Shown here: positions 1-7,778 of the stretch, one piece after another
How positions within the stretch are numbered: position 1 is the stretch's first letter
How the letters are laid out: every line of letters begins with the position of its first letter
Assembly (NCBI GenBank): GCA_947625675.1
Contig: CANQPH010000006.1
Location: 26,553 to 90,552 of the forward strand
Direction: 5' to 3'
DNA from: an uncultured Acetatifactor sp.
GTDB lineage: Bacteria > Bacillota > Clostridia > Lachnospirales > Lachnospiraceae
DNA: 64,000 nt
Position numbers and translations under genes: made by a program
The notes under the pieces: generated by a model
What the model saw: only the letters and a program-made list of their open reading frames with translations
The model's database searches: none
What the model was told of the DNA's origin: nothing

Positions 1-1
1 T

Positions 2-1168
2 TTCCTGTTCACCGTGGTCGTGGAAAACACTCTGGAGGGCGGCATCATGCTCCTGCTCTATGGTTCGGAGCGTCTGGGAGAGCGGGAGAGAAAGTGGATC
101 GTGGCCGTTTCTTACGGCCTGATCGGGCTTCTGGTGCTGTTGGCCTTCGTCACGTGCCTGGGCAAAAGCGGTTCCATTCGGTTCGAGGACGTATTGGCCT
201 ATCTGCACAGCGACGGGGTTCAGATGGTGCCCCTCATCGGATGGTACGTGGCGGTGTTGCACCTGCTGTTCCTGGGGCCCACGGCAGTCAATGTGATTTG
301 CAGCCTGTTGTACCTGGGAACCGTGGTGTTGGTGGTATGGGCGGCGATCCGAATGAAATGTACCGGGGAGTATTTTGAAGATGCGGAGAAATTTGCAGAT
401 GATTACGACACCGTGCTGGAAACCCGCAGACAGGGCAGGACGGACGTGCAGCTGGGCAGGAAAAAGAAGGTGGGAAAGGCCAGCATAACCTATCGGGGCA
501 AGGGAGCCAAGGCTATTTTCTATCGTCAGCTTTTGGAATATAAAAAGAGCCGGTTCTTTATCTTTGACATCAATACCCTGTGTGCATTGATCGCAGGCTG
601 CTTCGTATCCTTCCTCTGTAGCGGAGAGGAAGGGTTTGCGGCGGAAAACAGCTCCTTGATCCTGGCCGGGGCGATGGCCTATGTGACGTTGATCTTCAGC
701 GCCTACCAGGGCAAATGGGGCAAGGAGCTTCTGACCCCCTATACCTTCCTGATTCCGGACAATCCATTCCGAAAGCTGTGGTACGCCACCTTGATGCAGC
801 ATGTCCAAGCCCTGGTCAACGGCTGCCTGTACGTGCTGGTGCCGGTGATCGTGCTGCACATCCCGCTCTCCACGGCAGCCCTCACCGTGCTCTGCTACGT
901 GGTGTTCTGTGCCTGCAAGCTGTACATCCTCACGGTGGCGGAGGTGGCCGTGGGCAACGTGCTGGGAAATGTGGGAAAACAGTTTTTCCAGCTCTTCCTC
1001 CTGGGAATCGTGATCCTCTTGGGCGTCCTGGGTGCCGCACTGGGCATGGCGCTGGGAGGAATCAATCTGGCCTATGTGGTGATGCTGGTCCTGCTGTCGC
1101 TGGTGCTGGTCATTCTCCTGACGATCTCCACCCTGTGTTTTTACCGGATGGAGACGTTGAAGTCATAA
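2..1168 (+). CDS. Putative ABC exporter membrane subunit (5' end outside window)
   Basis: The frame is open to the left edge, so the true start is probably upstream; the first GTG in the window is at 14. About 388 residues are visible. Several hydrophobic segments can be read (roughly residues 33-55, 77-112, 185-205, 215-232, 260-315, 322-380), broken by a charged cytoplasmic loop around 115-180. The layout resembles the putative ABC exporter family of Firmicutes (two membrane halves joined by a basic loop), which usually works with an upstream ATPase gene; none can be seen here. It ends convergently with mntP. The membrane-protein assignment is firm, the family only probable, and the substrate unknown. 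Confidence 0.6.
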   Translation, partial: FLFTVVVENTLEGGIMLLLYGSERLGERERKWIVAVSYGLIGLLVLLAFVTCLGKSGSIRFEDVLAYLHSDGVQMVPLIGWYVAVLHLLFLGPTAVNVICSLLYLGTVVLVVWAAIRMKCTGEYFEDAEKFADDYDTVLETRRQGRTDVQLGRKKKVGKASITYRGKGAKAIFYRQLLEYKKSRFFIFDINTLCALIAGCFVSFLCSGEEGFAAENSSLILAGAMAYVTLIFSAYQGKWGKELLTPYTFLIPDNPFRKLWYATLMQHVQALVNGCLYVLVPVIVLHIPLSTAALTVLCYVVFCACKLYILTVAEVAVGNVLGNVGKQFFQLFLLGIVILLGVLGAALGMALGGINLAYVVMLVLLSLVLVILLTISTLCFYRMETLKS

Positions 1169-1221
1169 AATGCGTCGATAGGTCTTTTCGCCGGGTGTTT
1201 CCCTCTGGGACGGTGAAATTC

Positions 1222-1800
1222 TCAGGCGAGTCCCAGGCGGGCCAGGATCCCCAGGTGCTCCAGCAGGATGCGCAGGCCGATGAGGATCAGGATGACGCCT
1301 CCGGCCAGTTCGGCCCTGGACTTGTACCGGATGCCGAAAAGGTTGCCGATCTTAACTCCTGCCATGGACAGGACAAGGGTGGTGACGCCTATGAAAGAAA
1401 CGGCGGGAAGAATCTGTACCTGCAGGAAGGCGAAGGTGATGCCCACCGCCAGGGCGTCGATGCTGGTGGCCACCGCCAGCACCGCCATGGTGCGGACGTC
1501 CAGGGAATCATTTACGTTTTCCTCTTCTTTGGACAAAGCCTCCCGGATCATGGAAACACCGATCAGGGCCAGGAGGGCGAAGGCGATCCAGTGATCGATG
1601 GCCGTGATATAGCTTTCAAACTGGACGCCCAGCAGAAAGCCCACCGCAGGCATCAAGGCTTGGAACCCGCCGAACCAGAGGCCGACGATGAAGGTCTTGC
1701 GGAAGGTGACCTTTTGCATGGCCAGGCCTTTGCAGACGGAGACGGCGAAAGCGTCCATGGAAAGACCCACGGCGATGGCGAACAAGCTGAAAAATCCCAT
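1222..1800 (-). CDS. mntP: Manganese efflux pump MntP family
   Basis: The product has 192 residues and six hydrophobic segments arranged as two similar halves. Each half carries the family's acidic signature, [12 protein letters not shown] at residues 9-20 and [10 protein letters not shown] in the second half. MntP proteins export Mn2+ across the cytoplasmic membrane. Length and both motifs match the family well. The gene follows the cold-shock gene on the same strand, but a strong hairpin region lies between them, so separate transcription is likely. I looked for the yybP-ykoY manganese riboswitch common upstream of this family and did not see it; a long simple hairpin is there instead. Confidence 0.9.
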   Translation of the reverse strand: MGFFSLFAIAVGLSMDAFAVSVCKGLAMQKVTFRKTFIVGLWFGGFQALMPAVGFLLGVQFESYITAIDHWIAFALLALIGVSMIREALSKEEENVNDSLDVRTMAVLAVATSIDALAVGITFAFLQVQILPAVSFIGVTTLVLSMAGVKIGNLFGIRYKSRAELAGGVILILIGLRILLEHLGILARLGLA

Positions 1801-1827
1801 AACAGCTTCTCCTTGATCGTATACTGA

Positions 1828-1880
1828 GGCAATGGGAAGGGAATGTCTCGATGGAGGACATTTTATCCCTTTCCATTGCC
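1828..1880 (-). promoter_or_regulatory. Long hairpin in mntP leader
   Basis: An almost perfect inverted repeat (arms starting GGCAATGG and ending CCATTGCC, about 20 bp each with a short bulge) lies 28 bp upstream of mntP. It could be a terminator for the upstream cold-shock transcript, an mRNA-stability element or a regulatory leader. No T-tract follows directly, so its role is open. Confidence 0.45.
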
Positions 1881-1891
1881 GGGAATAACGA

Positions 1892-1926
1892 AAGCCGGCC
1901 AGTGAGTATCCGTCACCGGCCGGTCT
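1892..1926 (-). terminator. Hairpin downstream of the cold-shock gene
   Basis: A GC-rich inverted repeat, GCCGGCCAGTGA paired with TCACCGGCCGG across a short loop, lies about 30 bp after the cold-shock stop codon. The minus-strand T-tract is weak, while a T-rich stretch follows on the plus strand. The likely role is termination or 3'-end protection of the csp mRNA. Confidence 0.55.
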
Positions 1927-1954
1927 TGGTTTTTGCAGTAATTTTCTTTTTTGA

Positions 1955-2170
1955 TTAGCCTACAACAGTTACATTGGTGGCACGAATTTTGCTGCTGTTC
2001 TGAGGGTCGGTTTCGGTGTCGAAGGTAACCTTCTGGCCTTCCTTCAGCGCCTTGAAGCCCTGCATGTTGATGGCAGAGAAATGAACGAAAACTTCGGTGC
2101 CGTTCTCGTCATTGGTGATGAAACCATACCCTTTGCCGTCATTAAACCATTTTACTGTGCCGTGATTCAT
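1955..2170 (-). CDS. Cold-shock protein, CspA/CspB family
   Basis: A 71-residue single cold-shock domain. It starts with the usual GTVKWFN beta strand and carries RNP1 (KGYGFI, residues 13-18) and RNP2 (VFVHF, residues 27-31). Such proteins bind single-stranded RNA and DNA as chaperones. An AAAGGAGG ribosome binding site sits close before the ATG. The 5' untranslated region appears long and holds two hairpins, as is common for csp mRNAs. Whether it is cold-induced cannot be told from the sequence. Confidence 0.95.
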   Translation of the reverse strand: MNHGTVKWFNDGKGYGFITNDENGTEVFVHFSAINMQGFKALKEGQKVTFDTETDPQNSSKIRATNVTVVG

Positions 2171-2195
2171 ACTGTGAACCTCCTTTGATGTGGGT

Positions 2196-2237
2196 GGGCG
2201 TTTCGCCCGATTATTGCAACTGCACGTGTTGTGCAGT
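2196..2237 (-). promoter_or_regulatory. Two hairpins in the csp 5' leader
   Basis: GGGCG-TTT-CGCCC (2196-2208) and ACTGCAC-N5-GTGCAGT (2219-2237) are perfect small inverted repeats between the probable promoter and the cold-shock start. They would fold in the mRNA leader, where csp genes often have temperature-responsive structure. Function is inferred. Confidence 0.4.
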
Positions 2238-2434
2238 CAGGTCTCGTATTCTTATATGGGGGGCAAAAAAATCACATATTTTTGTAAAGCATCATAAGAA
2301 TCGACAATGACTTACAAAAATATGTGAAATCAATGACTATCATTAAGAATACAAGTAAAAGATAACACAGATTCCTGCATTCGTCAATACTTATTTTAAA
2401 ATTTTTTGAAAAAATTTTGAATAAAAATATTGCG

Positions 2435-2971
2435 TTATTCCAGATCCTCCCAATTATCATCGGTGGGCTGCCAGGCCTGGCCGAATTCCACGTCCTTGAA
2501 GAGGGCGGTGAGGCCGGTGATTTGCTTCAAACGCAGGATCTCGTCCCGGTCCATCCCCAGGTGTCTGGAGATCCAGGCATCGGAGCGGCCTAGCTCGTGA
2601 AGCTCCTTGACGATGTTGCTCATCAGATCCACGTTGTGGGAGCCTCTGGCTCGGTTGTGGCGGATGGTGCTGGCCATGCGGCAGTCCAGATCCTTGTTGA
2701 TCACGGAGACGGGCAGCAGTCCGCTTTCCCGTTCGTAGATATCCTTGTGCTCCAGCATGACCCTGTACCGGTGGAAGCCGTCCACGATGATGTAGACATC
2801 CCGTTCCACGTCGTAGTAACAGACGATGGGCATGGTATAACCGTCCTCTTTGATGCTGTCGTAGAGGAGCTTCAGCTCCGGAGGGGCCACGGAATTGGGG
2901 TTGTAGGTGTTGGGCTCGATCTTTTCAATGGGTACAGGAATAATGTTGTATACAGGGCTTTTAAATGACAT
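2435..2971 (-). CDS. ParB/sulfiredoxin-fold nuclease-like protein, IbrB-like
   Basis: The product has 178 residues. The first ~100 form a ParB N-terminal-type domain: PVPIEKIEPN, then a helix (ELKLLYDSIKEDG) and the signature DGFHRYR at residues 64-70. The rest resembles the helix-turn-helix portion (DAWISRHLGMDRDEILRLKQ). It overlaps the 3' end of the preceding PAPS-reductase-like gene by 11 bp, so the two are translationally coupled. This pairing matches the IbrA/IbrB pair first named in E. coli as activators of immunoglobulin-binding protein expression; the biochemical role of such pairs is not settled. The family is fairly sure, the function unknown. Confidence 0.8.
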   Translation of the reverse strand: MSFKSPVYNIIPVPIEKIEPNTYNPNSVAPPELKLLYDSIKEDGYTMPIVCYYDVERDVYIIVDGFHRYRVMLEHKDIYERESGLLPVSVINKDLDCRMASTIRHNRARGSHNVDLMSNIVKELHELGRSDAWISRHLGMDRDEILRLKQITGLTALFKDVEFGQAWQPTDDNWEDLE

Positions 2972-4274
2972 TTCGATATTTCTCCTTCAGTAGATTCACC
3001 GTTTTCTGCTGCTGCCTGGTCAGGCCGAAGCCCATGAAGCGGCAGATATGATCGTTTTTCAGGATGCAGTAGCACATCCGTTTCCAGCTGGGAATGTCCT
3101 TGGTGGACTTGATGTCATCGGTATGATCCGGGATTTTTCCAAGGAAAATGACCCTGGAATGCTTTCCGATAGTATAATTGGAGATGCCATTGCGCCGGAT
3201 CTGATAACCGTGATCGATGAGCTCCTGAATGGTTTCTTCTTCCAGACCGCCTCCCGTAGTGCGCCAGAAACGGATGGAAGTCTTGAATTTCTGGACATAA
3301 TTGTGGCGCAGTCTGGGGGGAAGGGTATCCAGCAAAAAGAGGGTGTAGGATTCCCAGGTGTGTCCTTCCGGAAGGGTGATATTCTTGTAGCCCATGGCCT
3401 TGGTTCGGCCATAGATGGCTCCGAAGTTTACGCCCCGGACCCGGCCCACCAGCTTCGTCCAGATCACGGGGTCAATCACCCGGTAGAGGTTCAGACTGTC
3501 CTTGGCGTAGTCATTAAAAGGGGACGCCACCCGCATCTGTTCCGGGGACAGGCCCGCCATGTAATAAAGATCGTACAATTTGTTGTAATCGTACTGGAAC
3601 AAATAATTGGCATGCCAGACGTCGGCCAGCTCCCAGTCATAGAGGGGCGAGGCGCACCACACCTCCTTGAACAGCTTGGTGATCCAGCAAAGTCCTTTGT
3701 ATCCGTATTTTTTGTTCAAAATGCCGCTGTAACGCTGGAGGGATTCTTCGGCCCGGATTCCCAGCAGACAGACGGTCTTTTTTTCTCCGTGGGAAAGACG
3801 GTACCACCGGACGAACTGTTTGGCCAGATCCTCCTGGTGCATGCGGTACTTGTAGGTGGTGACGGGGTTGTTCCGCAGATTGATGACGTAAGGATGCTTG
3901 GGCATGGGGCGGACCCAGGCGTCTTCTTTTTTGTCGTCCCAGGGGTACCAGAACATTTCATAATTGCTCAGGGCCGTCCGGGTGGCCATGGGAAGGCAGA
4001 CCCAATAAGGCTCCACTTCCTTTTCGATGCGCCGGAAGGTCCGTTCCACGTATTCCGTGGTGACGGTGTACTGGGCCTCGAAGTCCTGGTGGAATACCCC
4101 GATCGTGCGGTCCGGATAATATTTGTTGCGGAAATCCAGCACCAGGTTCAGCAGCAGGCCGCTGTCCTTTCCTCCGGAAAAGGAAATGAGGATGTTGTCA
4201 AATTCCCGGAAAATATAGTGCATGCGTTCCTGAAAAGCCTCGTATACGTTTTGGGCCAGGTATTCTTTTTTCAT
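2961..4274 (-). CDS. PAPS-reductase-like ATP pyrophosphatase, IbrA-like (DUF3440)
   Basis: Starting at the ATG at 4274, preceded by GGAAGGG, gives 437 residues; an in-frame extension to 4421 lacks a ribosome binding site. The PP-loop SFSGGKDSG (residues 31-39) binds ATP in the PAPS reductase/N-type ATP pyrophosphatase superfamily. The downstream region (GIRAEESLQR, then a long DUF3440-like C-terminus ending near KRMCYCILKND) fits IbrA-type proteins rather than assimilatory CysH. No sulfate-assimilation genes are nearby. It is coupled to the ParB-like gene by an 11-bp overlap. A role in nucleic-acid modification is possible by analogy with DndC, but that is inference. Confidence 0.85.
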   Translation of the reverse strand: MKKEYLAQNVYEAFQERMHYIFREFDNILISFSGGKDSGLLLNLVLDFRNKYYPDRTIGVFHQDFEAQYTVTTEYVERTFRRIEKEVEPYWVCLPMATRTALSNYEMFWYPWDDKKEDAWVRPMPKHPYVINLRNNPVTTYKYRMHQEDLAKQFVRWYRLSHGEKKTVCLLGIRAEESLQRYSGILNKKYGYKGLCWITKLFKEVWCASPLYDWELADVWHANYLFQYDYNKLYDLYYMAGLSPEQMRVASPFNDYAKDSLNLYRVIDPVIWTKLVGRVRGVNFGAIYGRTKAMGYKNITLPEGHTWESYTLFLLDTLPPRLRHNYVQKFKTSIRFWRTTGGGLEEETIQELIDHGYQIRRNGISNYTIGKHSRVIFLGKIPDHTDDIKSTKDIPSWKRMCYCILKNDHICRFMGFGLTRQQQKTVNLLKEKYRNVI

Positions 4275-4453
4275 GCAGACCCTTCCTTCGGATGCGCCGT
4301 GTTCTGAATGCCGCATCATGTTTTCCATTATATGGCAAAATTTTCCATTTTTCAATAAAATTCCTGAAAATCCGCATAAATATAGGACGTATACTTTTAC
4401 GGGATATGCAGAAACTACCAAGTATAGAAACGAAAAAGGAGAAGTGAAGGATT

Positions 4454-5383
4454 ATGATCATGGATATTCTGGTGACGGGAACCACGGTGGCCATGGCCTA
4501 CGGCGCAGGATTCTGGGTGGGCAAGGTGGAACACAGGCTGGAGACAGCCGGGGACGGGGGAGAAAGCGGAGATGAGGACGCCTGGGACGAAGGAAGGACC
4601 ATAGGGGGAGGAAAAGTCAGGGACGGGGGAGAAAGCGGAGATGAGGACGCCTGGGACGAAGGAAAGACCATAGGGGGAGGAAGAGCCGGGGACAGGCACA
4701 GAGACGGAAACGAGGGCGTCTGGGATGGACTAAGAACGGAGGAGGAAAGAATCCGGAAAGGGCGCAGGGCAGGAGAGGAATCGGGGAATGCGGAGGAATG
4801 GGAAGACGAGGACGGACGGATTTTCAGGAATATGCAAAATTTTGCTGCGGAAAAGAAAGGGAAGCGGGGCGGACTGCCGGAAGGGGAGATCCGCAGCTTT
4901 GCCGGAAGGGGCAGGAGGCAGAAGCGTCTTCCGGCCGGGGCCAGGAAGATCACTTTGGGCCGTGCCATCGGCAGTCCTGTGACAGGGGAGGTCAGCGGTT
5001 TCTCGGAAGGGGGGAAAAAAGGGGTGATCCTGCGTTCCAGCCAGGGCAAACTCTATGCCCCCGTCTCCGGCAAGATTGTGAAGCTTTATCCCACCGGGAA
5101 CTGTATGCTGCTTCGGACGGATTTCGGGATGGATCTGTTGATCCGGGCGGGAATCGGCACGGAAGAGCTGGAAGGGCTGCATTATCGGCCCAGGGTGATT
5201 CAGAACGAGGTGGTCAGCAAAGGCAAACTCCTGCTGGAATACGATCCCGCCGCCATCCGCAGGGAGGGCTATGATCCGGCGGTGATCCTGAGCGTGGAGG
5301 CCGCGGAGGATTACCGAGAAATCACGGTTTCCGAAGATGCCCAGGTGAAAAACGGAGAAGATATCATGTGGGTGCGCCGATAA
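4454..5383 (+). CDS. Degenerate PTS EIIA(Glc)-like protein with repeat-rich N-terminal half
   Basis: The product has 309 residues. A short hydrophobic start (residues 1-23) is followed by an acidic, glycine-rich region from about 30 to 110 encoded by a 66-bp-scale tandem repeat. An EIIA-Glc-type beta domain runs from about 160 to 300 (GSPVTGEVSG, LYAPVSGKIVKLYPTGN, LLIRAGIGTEEL). The two histidines that define the family are absent: the phosphoacceptor position reads GNCML and the partner position LLIRAG. It therefore cannot carry phosphate as EIIA does, and a binding or regulatory role is more likely. No PTS permease is nearby. A ribosome binding site (AGGAGAAG) precedes the ATG. Confidence 0.65.
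   Translation: MIMDILVTGTTVAMAYGAGFWVGKVEHRLETAGDGGESGDEDAWDEGRTIGGGKVRDGGESGDEDAWDEGKTIGGGRAGDRHRDGNEGVWDGLRTEEERIRKGRRAGEESGNAEEWEDEDGRIFRNMQNFAAEKKGKRGGLPEGEIRSFAGRGRRQKRLPAGARKITLGRAIGSPVTGEVSGFSEGGKKGVILRSSQGKLYAPVSGKIVKLYPTGNCMLLRTDFGMDLLIRAGIGTEELEGLHYRPRVIQNEVVSKGKLLLEYDPAAIRREGYDPAVILSVEAAEDYREITVSEDAQVKNGEDIMWVRR
4551..4735 (+). repeat. Tandem repeat, ~66-bp unit, two near-identical copies plus a degenerate third
   Basis: Two copies beginning GACGGGGGAGAAAGCGG (about 4553 and 4622) differ at only a few bases; a third, worn copy follows from about 4690. It lies inside the EIIA-like gene in frame, giving repeated GESGDEDAWDEG peptides. Confidence 0.85.
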
Positions 5384-5420
5384 CGGCGCATCCACATGAT
5401 GCAGATTGCAAGGGCCTTTT
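5363..5420 (+). terminator. Hairpin over the EIIA-like stop codon, then T-tract
   Basis: ATCATGTGG(G)TGCGCCG pairs with CGGCGCATCCACATGAT (5363-5400), a 17-bp stem with one mismatch. The TAA stop codon lies in the loop. A TTTTTT run follows at about 5417. It probably ends the EIIA-like transcript. Confidence 0.65.
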
Positions 5421-5518
5421 TTCAATAACCGTATACAATTATTGTATCCGGTAATTGATACGCAATAATATATAAATATTGTGTATTAATATATAAATGA
5501 ATTTGTAAAGCATTACTA

Positions 5519-5547
5519 TTGCGCATAATATATTTACCTACTATAAT
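5519..5547 (+). promoter_or_regulatory. Promoter of the DUF4160/DUF2442 pair
   Basis: TTGCGC, a 17-bp spacer and TATAAT lie in an AT-rich stretch 57 bp before the DUF4160 start. The rest of 5421-5603 is AT-rich with no recognisable feature. Confidence 0.6.
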
Positions 5548-5603
5548 GTTAACATAAAATAAACGAGAAGAAATTATAAAAAATCAAACGGGAGGAGAAA
5601 TAG

Positions 5604-5864
5604 ATGCCAATTATATGTACTTTTAGGGGAATAAAAATATACATAAATTATAGTGACCATGTGCCGCCGCATTTTCATGCATATTATGGGGAATATGACT
5701 GCTGTATAGATATTGACGAAATAGAAAAAATAAGTGGTAATATGCCGAACAAACAACTAAAAATGTTGTTGGGTTGGGCAGCCCTTCACCAAGAGGAATT
5801 AAGGGAAAATTGGTATTTAGCACGACAGAAGGAAACACTTTTTGCAATTGATCCGTTAAAATAA
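5604..5864 (+). CDS. DUF4160 domain protein, probable toxin-antitoxin partner
   Basis: The product has 86 residues with the DUF4160 signature: a start PIICTFRGIKIYI and the histidine-rich HVPPHFHAYYG at about residues 19-29. GGGAGGAG precedes the ATG. DUF4160 genes commonly sit directly before DUF2442 genes, as here, and the pair is regarded as a candidate type II toxin-antitoxin or regulatory module. Base composition is far more AT-rich than the surrounding genes, suggesting acquisition. Which partner would be toxic is not known from sequence. Confidence 0.8.
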   Translation: MPIICTFRGIKIYINYSDHVPPHFHAYYGEYDCCIDIDEIEKISGNMPNKQLKMLLGWAALHQEELRENWYLARQKETLFAIDPLK

Positions 5865-5879
5865 TACGAGGTATTTGGT

Positions 5880-6182
5880 GTGGACGATATAATAAAAAAA
5901 TATTTTGAAAATCCAAAAAAAATTGAAGCTGTAAAGCCAATAGAAGAATACATCCTGTTAATCACTTTTGATAATGGAGAAGTAAAAAAATATGACATGA
6001 AAAATGAATTGACAGGTGTTTTTGCAGTGTTAAGGAACAAAAATAAATTTAATCAGGTTTTTATAAATGATGTTGGTAATATTGCGTGGAATATTGATGA
6101 CAGCATAGACAGCTCTAAAAATTGGGAAAATCAAATTGATCTTTGCAAAGATATGTTATATTTGGAAAGCGTTCCGGTCTAA
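5880..6182 (+). CDS. DUF2442 domain protein
   Basis: The product has 100 residues with a GTG start, 15 bp after the DUF4160 stop. The DUF2442 core is visible (PIEEYILLITFDNGEVKKYD, then GNIAWNIDDSID). The C-terminus extends about 20 residues beyond the usual domain. It is co-transcribed with the DUF4160 gene, is equally AT-rich, and ends 29 bp before the 3' end of tRNA-Pro, a usual site for acquired DNA. DUF2442 proteins are small and DNA-associated in some pairs; function here is inferred. Confidence 0.8.
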   Translation: MDDIIKKYFENPKKIEAVKPIEEYILLITFDNGEVKKYDMKNELTGVFAVLRNKNKFNQVFINDVGNIAWNIDDSIDSSKNWENQIDLCKDMLYLESVPV

Positions 6183-6210
6183 GCAAGTCATTTCCTAAGC
6201 GTTTCGCAAA

Positions 6211-6285
6211 TCGGGGTGACAGGATTCGAACCTGCGACCCCCTGGTCCCAAACCAGGTGCTCTAGCCAAACTGAGCCACACCCCG
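6211..6285 (-). tRNA. tRNA-Pro (UGG)
   Basis: A full cloverleaf can be traced on the minus strand. The acceptor stem CGGGGTG pairs with CACCCCG, the anticodon arm CCTGG-TTTGGGA-CCAGG carries TGG, and the T arm contains GGTTCGAATCC. CCA is not encoded. Confidence 0.95.
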
Positions 6286-6306
6286 CCATATCTTTGCAAC
6301 ACAAAA

Positions 6307-6336
6307 ATTATATATCAGTTCGACAGTCTCTGTCAA
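6307..6336 (-). promoter_or_regulatory. Promoter of tRNA-Pro
   Basis: Read on the minus strand: TTGACA (6331-6336), an 18-bp spacer, TATAAT (6307-6312), ending 21 bp before the tRNA. Confidence 0.75.
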
Positions 6337-6447
6337 GTCCTGTTTTGGGGCATATTTGTCAGTACCCTCCTTCTGCCCGGAGGCAGCTTCGTCTACCTCA
6401 TGGCCTTCCTGTTCTTCCACGGGCTGTATGCGACCTTTGTGAAATAA
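6337..6447 (+). pseudogene. Possible C-terminal remnant of a membrane protein
   Basis: A start-less open stretch of 36 codons ends in TAA and encodes a very hydrophobic tail (LFWGIFVSTLLLPGG, then FVYLMAFLFFHGLYATFVK). The composition is protein-like and unlike the neighbouring non-coding DNA. There is no start, ribosome binding site or upstream continuation, since tRNA-Pro and its promoter lie there. It may be the stub of a gene lost by rearrangement next to the tRNA; chance cannot be excluded. Confidence 0.3.
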
Positions 6448-6519
6448 GGAAGGGCCCAGGAACAGTTTTGGCCTCCGCATCATATGATATTCTAAAGTTC
6501 ATCCAGCGGAGAATCTGGC

Positions 6520-7446
6520 ATGCAACAAAGGATTGAAAAATGCGGAAGGCCTGTCGGGGAATGCGCCAAAACGGTTCGGAAATGCGAGGAGATTCCGGTG
6601 CAGTTTCCACCCCAGCATCAGGACAGACAGCCGGGGATGGAATATCTCATGGATCCCCGGCCCGTTTCCGAGCGCAGCCCGGGGAAGGGCAGACTGGCAG
6701 GAAAGAAGGCCCTGATCACCGGAGGGGACAGCGGCATCGGCAGGGCGGTGGCCTATGCTTTTGCCCGGGAAGGGGCGGATGTCGCCATCGCCTATTATGA
6801 TGAAAAAAAGGACGCCTGCGAGACCCGGGAAAGGGTGCAGCAGCTGGGAGGGAAGTGCGTCCTGTTCTGTGGCGACCTGAAAAATCCGGATTTTGCCTGG
6901 GAATGCGTCAAAGGAACGGCGGAATGTCTGGGCGGTCTGGACGTCCTGGTAAACAATCACGCCGTGCAGTTCGTGAAGCGGAGCATCCTGGACATCAGCA
7001 GGGAGCAGCTGGAATTCACCTTCGCCAACAACGTGTTTTCCTTTTTTTACCTGATTCAGAGCGCCCTGCCTTATCTGAAGGAGGGTGCCAGTATCATCAA
7101 CACCACTTCCGTCACGGCCTATGCGGGTCATCGGGATCTCATCGATTACAGCGCCACCAAGGGGGCTATCGTGTCTTTGACCAGGTCCCTGGCCCTGTCT
7201 CTGGCGGATCGGGGGATCCGGGTGAACGGAGTGGCTCCGGGGCCCATCTGGACTCCGCTGATACCGGCATCCTTTTCCGCCGAAGAGGTGGAGACCTTCG
7301 GCGCCGGCACTTCCCAGGTACCCTTGATGCGGGCGGGCCAGCCCTGCGAAGTGGCGCCTTGCTACGTGTTCCTGGCTTCCGAGGATTCCAGCTACATGAC
7401 GGGCCAAGTGCTTCATCCCAATGGAGGGACCATCGTGGGCGGCTGA
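6520..7446 (+). CDS. Short-chain dehydrogenase/reductase, YhdF/YghA-like
   Basis: The product has 308 residues. An N-terminal extension with the marker FPPQHQDRQPGME is typical of the general-stress or glucose-dehydrogenase-like SDR branch. The Rossmann motif GGDSGIGRA, NNHA (for NNAG), the serine of NTTSVTAY, and YSATK of the YxxxK catalytic pair follow in order. Such enzymes are NAD(P)-dependent oxidoreductases; the substrate cannot be deduced. The ATG at 6520 is preceded by GGAGA. A short tandem repeat begins at the stop codon. Confidence 0.85.
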   Translation: MQQRIEKCGRPVGECAKTVRKCEEIPVQFPPQHQDRQPGMEYLMDPRPVSERSPGKGRLAGKKALITGGDSGIGRAVAYAFAREGADVAIAYYDEKKDACETRERVQQLGGKCVLFCGDLKNPDFAWECVKGTAECLGGLDVLVNNHAVQFVKRSILDISREQLEFTFANNVFSFFYLIQSALPYLKEGASIINTTSVTAYAGHRDLIDYSATKGAIVSLTRSLALSLADRGIRVNGVAPGPIWTPLIPASFSAEEVETFGAGTSQVPLMRAGQPCEVAPCYVFLASEDSSYMTGQVLHPNGGTIVGG

Positions 7447-7531
7447 AGCGATTTTGGGTGGTTAGAGCAATTTTGGAACGGCTGGAGCAATTTGGGGTGG
7501 TTGGAGCAATTTGAGGCGGCTGGAGCCATTT
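7445..7531 (+). repeat. Tandem repeat, 17-18-bp unit, about five copies
   Basis: The unit GGCTGGAGCAATTTGGGGT (degenerate) repeats from the SDR stop codon to about 7531. It is non-coding and has no obvious fold. Confidence 0.75.
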
Positions 7532-7720
7532 GTTTTCCGGGCCTGTGCTTTGTGCGCAGGTCTTTTTTTATGTCGGTATCCCAGGAATGAGAAAAGTAAG
7601 CGGATGTCATATATTTTCTTATAAATTTCCTGCAAATGAAACATTCTGCCAGATTTCTGAGTCTGTAACAATAGAAAGATAGATGGCAGTAGGGATAGCA
7701 ATCTCGGGATTTGTGTTGTC

Positions 7721-7774
7721 GCACAAAGTTCCCCTGAATCGAATGTCGCTTTAATCGTCGGCAGAATGGGAGGG
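7721..7774 (+). repeat. Dispersed 54-bp leader repeat, copy A
   Basis: The block starting GCACAAAGT and ending CGGCAGAATGGGAGG is about 79% identical to 31771-31822. Both end in the ribosome binding site of the next gene, here the lipoprotein starting at 7779. Confidence 0.7.
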
Positions 7775-7778
7775 AAAA

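Noticed and set aside
1801..1954. yybP-ykoY manganese riboswitch before mntP
   Set aside because: Only simple hairpins; the conserved internal loops of the riboswitch were not seen.
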